Below are positions 52,463 to 60,092 of a stretch of DNA of 64,000 nt, piece by piece. How positions within the stretch are numbered: the first letter of the stretch is position 1; each line of letters begins with the position of its first letter. Origin of the DNA: Microbispora sp. ZYX-F-249 (GTDB lineage: Bacteria > Actinomycetota > Actinomycetes > Streptosporangiales > Streptosporangiaceae); the NCBI RefSeq assembly GCF_039649665.1, contig NZ_JBDJAW010000036.1, positions 16,190-80,189 of the forward strand. Direction: 5' to 3'. A model generated the notes under the pieces. It saw only the letters and a list, made by a program, of their open reading frames with translations. It made no database searches and was not told the DNA's origin. A program made the position numbers and the translations under genes.

Positions 52463-53614
52463 TCAGCCCGAGACCGCCGCGCCCCACCCGCTCGCCAGGA
52501 CCTCCTTGGCCTTGTTGACCTGGTCCGGAGTGGGGAAGGAGGGGGTGCCCTCGACCTTGGGGAGCTGGTCGACCATGGCGGCGTCCGCGCTGCCGTCCTC
52601 CTGCATGGACGGCAGCAGCACCGGGCGGGCGTAGCCCTTCAGCCACAGGTTCTGGCCCTCGGCGCTGTAGAGGAACTCCTGCCACAGGCGGGCGGCGGCG
52701 GGGTGCGGCGCCCACTTGTTGATCGCCTGGGCGTAGAAGTTCGCGTACTGCCCGTCCGAGGGGATCGCGATCTTCCAGTCCACGCCCTTGGACGCGAACT
52801 CCTTGGCGTAGCTGGCCTGCAGGTAGTCCCAGTCGAGGGTGATCGGGGTCTCGCCCTTCTCCACCGTGGCGGGGGTGGCCTCCACGGGGTTGAAGTTGCC
52901 GTTCTCCTTGAGCTTCTTGAAGAAGTCGATGCCGGGCTGGATGTCGTCGAACGAGCCCTGGCTGGCGAGCGAGGCGGCGTACACGCCGGCGAAGGCGGCG
53001 CCGGCCTTGGTCGGGTCGCCGTTGAGCGCGACCATGCCCTTGTACTCGGGCTTGAGCAGGTCGGCGAACGTCTGCGGGCAGGTCTTGACCCGCTTGGCGT
53101 CGCAGCCGATGGAGATGTAGCCGCCGTAGTCGTAGTACCAGGCGCCGCTCGCGTCCTTCTGCCCGTCGGGGATCTTGTCCCAGCTCTGCACCTTGTACGG
53201 CGCGAACAGGCCCTCCTGCGCGCCGCTGAGCGCGAAGGCGCTGCCGAGGTCGAGCACGTCGGGGGCGCGGTCCTGGCCCTTGAGGGTCTTCACCGCGTTG
53301 ATCTCGTCCTGGCTGGAGCCGTCGGGGTTGTCGTTGGTGATCTTGATGCCGTACTTGGCCTCGAACGCCTTGATGACCTCGCCGTAGTTGGCCCAGTCGG
53401 GCGGCAGCGCGATGGTGTTGAGCCGGCCCTCCTTCTTGGCGGCCTCCACCAGCTTGTCCATGCCGCCGAAGTCCTGCGCGGAGGTCGCGGAGGCGGCCTT
53501 GGAGTCGCCGGATCCCGAGCCGCCGCCGGCGGTCGTCGGGGCGGCGCCGCACGCCGCGATCACTGAGGTGGTTATCGTGAGCGCGGCCACGAGGCCGGCG
53601 GTACGTGTGGACAA
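52463..53614 (-). CDS. ABC importer substrate-binding lipoprotein
   Basis: 383 residues from TTG 53614, behind GGGAGGG. Lipobox SVIAACGA with Cys near 22, so membrane-anchored. The mature part is of the extracellular solute-binding family 1/PotD-AfuA-PhnS type (LPPDWANYGEVIKAFEAKYGI, APDVLDLGSAFAL). The gene set with permeases, ATPase, HAD hydrolase and GntR/UTRA regulator resembles phosphonate importers (phnSTUV), but ligand is not proven. Confidence 0.85.
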   Translation of the reverse strand: MSTRTAGLVAALTITTSVIAACGAAPTTAGGGSGSGDSKAASATSAQDFGGMDKLVEAAKKEGRLNTIALPPDWANYGEVIKAFEAKYGIKITNDNPDGSSQDEINAVKTLKGQDRAPDVLDLGSAFALSGAQEGLFAPYKVQSWDKIPDGQKDASGAWYYDYGGYISIGCDAKRVKTCPQTFADLLKPEYKGMVALNGDPTKAGAAFAGVYAASLASQGSFDDIQPGIDFFKKLKENGNFNPVEATPATVEKGETPITLDWDYLQASYAKEFASKGVDWKIAIPSDGQYANFYAQAINKWAPHPAAARLWQEFLYSAEGQNLWLKGYARPVLLPSMQEDGSADAAMVDQLPKVEGTPSFPTPDQVNKAKEVLASGWGAAVSG

Positions 53615-53650
53615 GGGTCCCTCCCACTATGGTGCGTGGATCGAACTTAG

Positions 53651-53670
53651 GCGAACTTGTACAAACAAGC
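53651..53670. promoter_or_regulatory. Candidate GntR operator between importer and regulator
   Basis: GCGAACTTGTACAAACAAGC contains the palindrome TTGTACAA (53657-53664), similar to GntR/HutC-type operators. It lies between the divergent importer operon (start 53614) and the GntR gene (start 53727). Confidence 0.45.
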
Positions 53671-53726
53671 CAGAGCCAGTAAGTCGCATATCGATGTCAG
53701 TCGCGTGAACGGAAGGGCTCAGCACG

Positions 53727-54464
53727 ATGGCGCGCTACGAACAGATCGCGAGTGACCTGCGGGACGCCATCGTCAGGGGGGACTATCCGATAGGCGCTCA
53801 GCTTCCCTCCGAGGCTGAGCTGGCCTTACGGTATGCCGCCGCGCGCGGGACCGTCCGCCAGGCCGTCGCCCTGCTCGCCGCCGAAGGGCTGGTCGGGTCC
53901 CGGCAGGGCGCCCGGCGCATCGTGCTCGGCAGCGAGCGCAGCCAGAGCTTCGCCGAGTTGCACAGCTTCGCGCAGTGGGCCCGCTCGATGGGCTACCGCG
54001 CCAGCGGGACCGTGCTGTCCTCCGGGCGCCGCCCGTGCTCGCCCTCCGAGGCCGTACGGCTGTCGCTCGAACCGGGGGAGGAGGTGCTCGCCGTGCTGCG
54101 GCTGCGGCGGCTCGACGGCGAGCCGGTGCTGGTCGAGCGCACCGTCTACGCCGGCTGGATCGCCCCCGCCGTCGAGCGGCTCGACCCCGACTGCGAGTCG
54201 GTGACCCAGGAGCTCTACGAGTCGGTCGGCCTGGTCTTCGCGTACGGCGAGCACCTGATCGACGCGGTGGCGGCCGGCAGCGAGGACGCCCGGCTGCTCG
54301 GCGTGCGGCGGGGCAGCCCCCTGCTGCGCCAGCGCCGCGTCACCACCACCCAGGAGGGACGGCCCGTCGAGTCCTCCGACGACCGCTACCGCGCCGGCAG
54401 CGTGACCTTCAGCATCCGCAACTCCACCGCGGCCAACCCCCTCGTCCGCCGCGCCGGCGACTGA
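53727..54464 (+). CDS. GntR-family regulator with UTRA domain (HutC/PhnF subfamily)
   Basis: 245 residues from ATG 53727. Winged helix YEQIASDLRDAIVRGDYPIGAQLPSEAELALRYAAARGTVRQAVALLAAEGLV, then UTRA domain (LRLRRLDGEPVLVERTVYAGW). Divergent from the importer operon, which it probably represses; ligand likely the imported compound. Confidence 0.85.
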   Translation: MARYEQIASDLRDAIVRGDYPIGAQLPSEAELALRYAAARGTVRQAVALLAAEGLVGSRQGARRIVLGSERSQSFAELHSFAQWARSMGYRASGTVLSSGRRPCSPSEAVRLSLEPGEEVLAVLRLRRLDGEPVLVERTVYAGWIAPAVERLDPDCESVTQELYESVGLVFAYGEHLIDAVAAGSEDARLLGVRRGSPLLRQRRVTTTQEGRPVESSDDRYRAGSVTFSIRNSTAANPLVRRAGD

Positions 54465-54473
54465 CCGGCCCGG

Positions 54474-55028
54474 TCAGGACAGGAAGGAGCGGGCGAGTCC
54501 CACGGCCTCCGGCAGCGAATCGGCTTCCCCCGTCGAGCCGTTCCAGGTCGCCTCGACCCGCAACCCTCCGCTGGGCAGCGGCACGAGCCGAAGCTCCCCC
54601 AGTGACGTGTCGCGAACATCCCGGTAGAAGCGCAGGGCGCCATGGCTGACGTAGGGGAAAAGGGCGCCCAGCCGCTCGTCGGAACGGGCCGCGTGCAACA
54701 GCGGCCGGACGTGAACGAGTTCGGGATGTCCGAGGAGCTCGTCCCACCGGGTGGGGATCGGGTCACCCCGTTCGAAGGCAAGAGCCAGCACGTTCGTCCG
54801 CATGAAGGGGAAGCGGTGCACCAGCTCGTCCGGGGTCGCGCCCCTGCGCCAGGCGTCCGCGACCTCGGTGACCGCCGCCAGGTCGTCGGTGGCGCCGCTC
54901 GCCCACACATGCCCCAGGTGCGAGATCCTGATGGAGAAGAAGCGCTTTTCGGCGCCGAGGAGGATCGCGATCCTGCCCCGAGGGACTCCTCTGGCCGGTG
55001 GGCCGTTAGCCGCCGGCCACCCGGACAC
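54474..55028 (-). CDS. DUF6193-like protein
   Basis: 184 residues from the first start at 55028, overlapping the end of pxpC. Pattern AAVTEVADAWRRGATPDELVHRFPFM, then TRWDELLGHPELVHVRPLLHAARSDERLGALFPYVSHGALRFYRD matches DUF6193, annotated in databases as natural-product-biosynthesis related, without proven function. Downstream of pxpC on the same strand. Confidence 0.65.
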   Translation of the reverse strand: MSGWPAANGPPARGVPRGRIAILLGAEKRFFSIRISHLGHVWASGATDDLAAVTEVADAWRRGATPDELVHRFPFMRTNVLALAFERGDPIPTRWDELLGHPELVHVRPLLHAARSDERLGALFPYVSHGALRFYRDVRDTSLGELRLVPLPSGGLRVEATWNGSTGEADSLPEAVGLARSFLS

Positions 55029-55914
55029 CGGCGGTCAACCGGAAACGGACGCGCTGCCCGGGGCGGGCCTGCGCCGCCCGGTCGACGTCGGCGTCGCGCA
55101 GCACCGCTATGACGGGGTATCCGCCGGTCACCGGGTGATCGGCGAGGAAGAGCGTCGGCTGGCCGGACGGCGGCACCTGCAGCGCGCCGGGGACCATGCC
55201 CTCGCTCGGCAGCTCTCCTTCGCGCGCGCGTTCCAGGCGAGGCCCGCGCAGCCGCATGCCGACACGGTCGCTGTGCGCGGTGACCTCGTACGGCTCGGCG
55301 CACAGGGCCGTCAGCGCCTCCGGCGTGAACCAGTCGTGGCGCGGCCCCGGGATCACGGCCAGCGTGAGGACGCCGGACTCGGGCTGGGGCACCGGCGCGA
55401 GATCGGCCACGGGGAAGTCCGCCGGCGCGGGCCCGACCGGCAGCACCGATCCGGGGGCGGGACGCTCCGGGCCGAGCCCCGAGAGCAGGTCGGTGGCCCG
55501 CGACCCCAGCACCTCCGGCACGTCGATCCCGCCGCGGACCGCGAGATAGGTCCGCAGCCCGCGCGGCGGCACGCCGAGCCGGAGCGTGGCCCCGTCCGGC
55601 AGGCGCTCGACCGACGCGTGCCCGATGCCACGCGGGCGCCCTTCCGCGTCGGTGACGATGGCGGGGCAGGGCGCGCCGGTGAGCGCCACGAGCAGGTCGC
55701 CGGTGGCGCGCGCCCTCAGCCCGCCCAGTGTCACCTCCAGGCAGGCCGCGTCCTCGGGATTGGCCAGCAGGCGGTTGGCCAGCCGCAGCGCGCCGCGGTC
55801 GGCCGCGCCGGAACGCCCGACGCCGAGATGGCCGTGCCGGCGCCGCCCGAGGTCCTGCACGGTGGTGAGCGGACCGGGAGCCAGCACCACCAGCGCACGC
55901 CGGGACTCGTTCAC
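55006..55914 (-). CDS. pxpC: 5-oxoprolinase subunit C (biotin-dependent carboxyltransferase family)
   Basis: 302 residues from GTG 55914, overlapping the pxpB stop (GTGA). Typical motifs: TTVQDLGRRRHGHLGVGRSGAADRGALRLANRL, LTGAPCPAIV, HSDRVGMRLRGP, and GGYPVIAVLRDADVDRAAQ. With PxpA and PxpB it hydrolyses 5-oxoproline to glutamate using ATP. Confidence 0.9.
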   Translation of the reverse strand: MNESRRALVVLAPGPLTTVQDLGRRRHGHLGVGRSGAADRGALRLANRLLANPEDAACLEVTLGGLRARATGDLLVALTGAPCPAIVTDAEGRPRGIGHASVERLPDGATLRLGVPPRGLRTYLAVRGGIDVPEVLGSRATDLLSGLGPERPAPGSVLPVGPAPADFPVADLAPVPQPESGVLTLAVIPGPRHDWFTPEALTALCAEPYEVTAHSDRVGMRLRGPRLERAREGELPSEGMVPGALQVPPSGQPTLFLADHPVTGGYPVIAVLRDADVDRAAQARPGQRVRFRLTAGVRVAGG

Positions 55915-56525
55915 GACTCCTCCGTGAACCGCACCCGGACTCCCGGGCGCAGCAGGGCGGGCGGATCGGCCGCGATGTCCCACACCGCGGTCTCGGTGCG
56001 CCCGATCAGCTGCCACCCGCCCGGCGACTCGCGCGGGTAGACCCCGCTGAACTCCCCGGCGAGCCCCACGGCGCCGGTGGGCACGCGTACGCGCGACTCC
56101 GGCCGCCGCGGCACGGCGAGCCGGGGGCCGCCGCCGATCAGGTAGCCGAAGCCGGGGGCGAACCCGCAGAAGGCGACGGTCCAGAGCGTCCCGGTGTGCA
56201 CCGCCACGACCTCGCGTTCGGTGAGCCCGGTCAGCGCGGCTACGTCGGCGAGGTCGGCGCCGTCGTACACCACCGGGATCACCACCTCGTCGGCCGTCGC
56301 ACGGCGGCCTCCCGCGGGCCGTACGGCCAGGATGGCGGACTCCACCATGGCGTGGCGCGCCGGCGGCTCGAACCGGACGAGCACCGTCCGCGCCGCGGGG
56401 ACGATGCCGACGACTCCCGGCGGGGGGTCGGCCGCGAGGGCGTCGTAGAGGGCGACGACCTCCTCGAGCCGGTCGAGCTCGACCAGGACCGCGTGCTCGC
56501 CGCAGCGGTGCAGCCGTGCGTTCAC
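55911..56525 (-). CDS. pxpB: 5-oxoprolinase subunit B
   Basis: 204 residues from GTG 56525. KipI/allophanate-hydrolase subunit 1 family: EHAVLVELD at the start, [39 protein letters not shown] and [27 protein letters not shown]. Overlaps pxpA by 4 bp. Confidence 0.9.
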   Translation of the reverse strand: MNARLHRCGEHAVLVELDRLEEVVALYDALAADPPPGVVGIVPAARTVLVRFEPPARHAMVESAILAVRPAGGRRATADEVVIPVVYDGADLADVAALTGLTEREVVAVHTGTLWTVAFCGFAPGFGYLIGGGPRLAVPRRPESRVRVPTGAVGLAGEFSGVYPRESPGGWQLIGRTETAVWDIAADPPALLRPGVRVRFTEES

Positions 56526-57304
56526 CGGCTCTCCTCGACGAACGGCGCCAGGCCGATGCCGCTCGCCTTGAGCGCGTCACGGACCTCCAGGGCCATGGCG
56601 ACGGCGCCGGGACTGTCGCCGTGCACGCAGATCGAGTCGGCCGTGACGGTGAGCGGTGTCCCGTCGGCGGCCTCGACCGGCTCGCCCATGGCCATGCGCA
56701 CGCAGCGCTCGGCGACCAGGGCGGGATCGTGCAGGACGGCGCCGGGCACGTCGCGCGGCACCAGCGTGCCCTCGGGGGTGTAGGCGCGGTCGGCGAAGCA
56801 CTCGGCGATCGTGGTCAGCCCGGCCCGGCCGGCCTGGCGCAGCCACGCCGAGCCGGGCAGGCCGAGCACGGGCAGGCCGGGATCGTAGGCGCGCACGGCC
56901 GCGACCACCGCGGCGGCCTGCGCCTCGTGATGCACGATCGCGTTGTAGAGCGCGCCGTGCGGCTTGACGTACCTGACCCTGGCGCCCGCGACCCGGGCGA
57001 AGGCGTCCAGCGCCCCGATCTGGTAGATGACGTCGTCGGCGAGTTCGACGGGTGGCACGTCGACGAACCGCCGCCCGAAGCCCGCCAGGTCGCGGTAGCC
57101 GACCTGCGCGCCGATCACCACGCCACGCGCGGCCGCGGTCTCGCACGTACGCCGCATGATCACGGGGTCGCCCGCGTGGAAGCCGCAGGCGACGTTGGCG
57201 CTCGTGACGATCGACAGCAGCGCCTCGTCGTCGCCGAGCCTCCACTGGCCGAACCCCTCGCCGAGGTCGGAGTTGAGGTCGATACTCATGGTCCGGAAGG
57301 GCAT
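56522..57304 (-). CDS. pxpA: 5-oxoprolinase subunit A (LamB/YcsF family)
   Basis: 260 residues from ATG 57304 (GGAGCTGAC upstream); ATG 57289 gives the family start [16 protein letters not shown]. Motifs [31 protein letters not shown] and [15 protein letters not shown]. First complete gene of the pxp operon; upstream lies a truncated transporter remnant. Confidence 0.9.
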   Translation of the reverse strand: MPFRTMSIDLNSDLGEGFGQWRLGDDEALLSIVTSANVACGFHAGDPVIMRRTCETAAARGVVIGAQVGYRDLAGFGRRFVDVPPVELADDVIYQIGALDAFARVAGARVRYVKPHGALYNAIVHHEAQAAAVVAAVRAYDPGLPVLGLPGSAWLRQAGRAGLTTIAECFADRAYTPEGTLVPRDVPGAVLHDPALVAERCVRMAMGEPVEAADGTPLTVTADSICVHGDSPGAVAMALEVRDALKASGIGLAPFVEESR

Positions 57305-57305
57305 G

Positions 57306-57435
57306 TCAGCTCCAGAGTGCGCTGATCCCGCTCAGGGAGTTCCAGCCGAGACAGATGGTGAGCGCCCGGGCCGTGAACACCAGGCCGCCGAAGGCGCCAG
57401 GGTGAAGCCGCCTGGATCGTCGGGGGTGTGGTCAT
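57306..57435 (-). pseudogene. Remnant of a membrane transporter before pxpA
   Basis: A normal start (ATG 57435, MTTPPTIQA) is followed by a frameshift. In the other frame it reads [29 protein letters not shown] and a stop at 57306, which looks like the last membrane helix and tail of a transporter. An internal deletion of most of a gene is the simplest explanation. Actinomycete pxp operons often start with an NRAMP-like or other membrane gene here. Confidence 0.45.
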
Positions 57436-57471
57436 GGAGACTCCATTCGCCGGCCTCCCCTCGAAGCTAGA

Positions 57472-57488
57472 GGATTGTTCAACAATCC
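57472..57488. promoter_or_regulatory. Operator palindrome for the FCD-GntR regulator
   Basis: GGATTGTTCAACAATCC, perfect 8-base arms around one base, in the divergent gap between the pxp operon and the GntR gene. The form TTGT-n-ACAA is typical of FadR/FCD-type GntR operators. Confidence 0.7.
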
Positions 57489-57610
57489 AGCAATACTTTT
57501 GTGGATTACTTCCGCGCTACACCGTGAGTCCACGCACCGGCCCCGCACGCGGCCGGACCGGCGCGTCCGGCCTAAGCTGGGTGATCCGGCGACCAAGAAG
57601 GGTTACGGGA

Positions 57611-58309
57611 ATGACGGCTATGGCTGACTGGGCCGCACGGTTGAGCGCGGCTCGGCCGCTGCTCGATCGGGCCAGCGCCGCCGAACTGGTCGCCGACGTC
57701 CTGCGGGAGAACGTGATCGACGGTTCCCTGCCGCCGGGCACCCGCCTGTCGGAGGAGACGATCGGCAACCTGCTCGGCGTCTCCCGCAACACCCTCCGGG
57801 AGGCGTTCAGGCTGCTGTCGCACGAGAACCTGCTGGTGCACGAGCTGCACCGCGGCGTCTTCGTACGCAAGCTCGCGGCGGCCGACGTGGCGGACATCTA
57901 CGCGATGCGGCGCGTCCTGGAGACGGCGGGCGTGCGGGCCGCCGCCACGGCCCCGCCCGAGGCCGTACGGGAGGTGGGGCGTCATGTCGAGGAGGGCCGG
58001 TCCGCCGCCGGGGCCGGCGACTGGGTGGCCGTCGGCACCGCCAACATGCGGTTCCACCGGGCGATCGCCGGGCTGCTGTCCAGCCCGCGCGTGGACGAGA
58101 GCATGGCGCGCCTGCTCGCCGAGCTGCGCCTGGCCTTCCACGTGATGGGCGAGCTCAGGACCTTCCACGAGCCTTACCTGGAAGACAACGCGCGCATCGC
58201 CGCGCTGCTGGCCGAGGGCGACCACGAGCGGGCCGAGCGGGAACTGCTCGCGTACTTCGACGCCGCGCAGGCCCAGCTGTTGGCCGCCTACGCGGCACAC
58301 ACCGGCTGA
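57611..58309 (+). CDS. GntR-family regulator with FCD domain
   Basis: 232 residues from ATG 57611. Winged helix ASAAELVADVLRENVIDGSLPPGTRLSEETIGNLLGVSRNTLREAFRLL, then the FCD domain with Asp/His metal ligands (NMRFHRAIAG, FHVMGELRTFHEPY, LEDNARIAALLAEGDHERAERELLAYF). Divergent from pxp; likely its repressor. Confidence 0.9.
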   Translation: MTAMADWAARLSAARPLLDRASAAELVADVLRENVIDGSLPPGTRLSEETIGNLLGVSRNTLREAFRLLSHENLLVHELHRGVFVRKLAAADVADIYAMRRVLETAGVRAAATAPPEAVREVGRHVEEGRSAAGAGDWVAVGTANMRFHRAIAGLLSSPRVDESMARLLAELRLAFHVMGELRTFHEPYLEDNARIAALLAEGDHERAERELLAYFDAAQAQLLAAYAAHTG

Positions 58310-58399
58310 GCCCGCCGGCCTGGGCTTGCCGACCTGAGCTTGCTGACCGGGGCTCGCCGTACCGGAGAACCGGATGACCGGCCGCGGCGTCCTACGGAT

Positions 58400-59641
58400 A
58401 TGCGGACGCGGATTCTCGGAGTGATGGCGGCGCTGGCCGCGGCGATCCTGCCGGTGGCATGCGCGTCGACCACGCCCCGCGATCTCGAGACCTGGAACGA
58501 GTCGGACGCCGTGAGCGGCCCGCCCATCGAGCGGGAGCGCCCCTCGCCCTCCTGCCTGACGGGGTCGCCCACGCCGGCACCGGGCGGGGAAGACGGGCGG
58601 GCCGGAGGGTGGCGCGTGGCGCACTACGACTACCGCGACCGCCTCGGGGGCCTGGCCGTGACCCGCGAGGGGACCGTGTGGGCGGCCGGCACGCGGGTGC
58701 CCCGCCCCTGCGGGGCCGAGACGAAGGCGCCGCTGCTGCTGCGCGGGGACGGCGGGCGGTGGGACGAGGTCGCGGCCCCGCCGATGGTGCCCGAGCCGAG
58801 AGCCGTGGCGGCGTCCTCCGACCGCGACGTGTGGCTGTTCGGCGGGGAGAACGCCGCGCACTGGAACGGGCGGAAATGGACCGCGGCGCCCGGTCCTGGC
58901 CCGGAGCCGAGCCGGGTGCACGCGGCGGCGCCCGGCGACGTGTGGGCGATCGTGAACGCGAACTTCCTGCATGGGGCCGGGGGAGCCGAGGAGCCCTGGA
59001 GCTCCTTCTCGGACCTGCGGCACTGGGACGGCGCCGCCTGGCGCACCGCGCGTGCGCCCCTGGTCGCCAAGGACGTCGGCGGCCTGCCCGGCGGGGAGGT
59101 CTGGGCGGCCGGGTCCAGTCGCGGCCGGGCCGCCGTCGCCCGGTGGAACGGCTGGTCCTGGAGCACGGTCCCGCTGCCCGCGGTCCCCGCCTTGCATCGG
59201 GGCCAGATCTCCGAGCTCGTCGACCTCGCGGTGGACGAATCGGGCCGGGTGGCGGCCGTCGGCTGGGTCGCGTGGGTCTGCGGCGTCCAGGAGGAGGACG
59301 TGACCCACTGCGGCCGCACGCTGTTGCTGCGGCGGGAGAACGGGCGGTGGAGCTACAGCCTGCCGCCCGAGCCCGGGCTCGACCCCCGCCTGCGGCTGGA
59401 GGCCGACGGCCGGGGCGGGTTCTGGCTGTTCTACTCCAGGACCGAGTGGAACACGGCGGTCGGTCACCTGTCGGGCGGCAAGTGGACGTACGGGACGTTT
59501 CCGGCCGGGCCGCTCGGGCACACCCGGGTGGCGGCCGTAGTGAGGCAGCCGGGGACGGCGCGCGTCTGGGCGGTGGCGGCCGACGACACGGAAGCCGAGG
59601 GGCCGCCCTACCAGGGCAGCGGCGTCTGGCTCGCCGACTGA
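58400..59641 (+). CDS. Putative lipoprotein with beta-propeller-like repeats
   Basis: 413 residues from ATG 58400. Lipobox AILPVACAS (Cys near 21) after a hydrophobic signal. The mature part has WxxDG/VWAxG-type repeats (GTVWAAGTRVP, DVWLFGGENAAHWNG, GDVWAIVNANF, EVWAAGSSRG) like a beta-propeller. No enzyme motif. Surface-exposed protein of unknown role. Confidence 0.75.
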   Translation: MRTRILGVMAALAAAILPVACASTTPRDLETWNESDAVSGPPIERERPSPSCLTGSPTPAPGGEDGRAGGWRVAHYDYRDRLGGLAVTREGTVWAAGTRVPRPCGAETKAPLLLRGDGGRWDEVAAPPMVPEPRAVAASSDRDVWLFGGENAAHWNGRKWTAAPGPGPEPSRVHAAAPGDVWAIVNANFLHGAGGAEEPWSSFSDLRHWDGAAWRTARAPLVAKDVGGLPGGEVWAAGSSRGRAAVARWNGWSWSTVPLPAVPALHRGQISELVDLAVDESGRVAAVGWVAWVCGVQEEDVTHCGRTLLLRRENGRWSYSLPPEPGLDPRLRLEADGRGGFWLFYSRTEWNTAVGHLSGGKWTYGTFPAGPLGHTRVAAVVRQPGTARVWAVAADDTEAEGPPYQGSGVWLAD

Positions 59642-59675
59642 ACACGCGGTCCGCCGACTTGCGTTCACCCTCCTG

Positions 59676-59689
59676 GGAACGTATGTTCG
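59676..59689 (+). promoter_or_regulatory. LexA (SOS) box before DUF6504-dnaE2
   Basis: GGAACGTATGTTCG fits the Gram-positive LexA box CGAAC-N4-GTTCG with one mismatch; the inner GAAC/GTTC dyad is perfect. It lies 76 bp before the DUF6504 start. Confidence 0.7.
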
Positions 59690-59764
59690 AAGTAGCGGCG
59701 ATTCTGCCCGAATCATCCGCCCGTCTTCCCCCGGGTGGCCAGAAAGCCACAGGGAGAAGGAGTC

Positions 59765-60031
59765 TTGAGCAGACTTTACGGCGATCCGATCGAGGTGTGG
59801 GTCCGGGACGGGCACCCTGCTCAGTTCGTCTGGCGTGACCGGCTCTACACCGTCCGCGAGATCCAGGACCACTGGGTGGTCGCCAGGGAGTGGTGGAAGA
59901 CCTCGGACGCCGATCCCGGCGAGCGGCGCTTCTGGCGAGTGGGGGCCGCGGCCGGCAAGGAGGTCGGGACCTATGAACTGCGCTTCGACACCGCCAGCGG
60001 CGGATGGCTCCTGCTGAGGGCCTGGGACTGA
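59765..60031 (+). CDS. DUF6504-family protein
   Basis: 88 residues from TTG 59765 (AGGGAGAAGGAG upstream). Trp-rich small protein (DPIEVWVRDGHPAQFVWRDRLYTVREI, HWVVAREWWK, FWRVGA). Usually adjoins DnaE2 or Y-family mutagenesis genes in actinomycetes; 61 bp before dnaE2 here. It presumably belongs to the SOS mutasome, role unknown. Confidence 0.8.
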   Translation: MSRLYGDPIEVWVRDGHPAQFVWRDRLYTVREIQDHWVVAREWWKTSDADPGERRFWRVGAAAGKEVGTYELRFDTASGGWLLLRAWD

Positions 60032-60092
60032 TGGGAACGCTCCAGCCACCCACGACGACCGGGGGACGGGCCGCTGGAGGACGGACCGGGGG

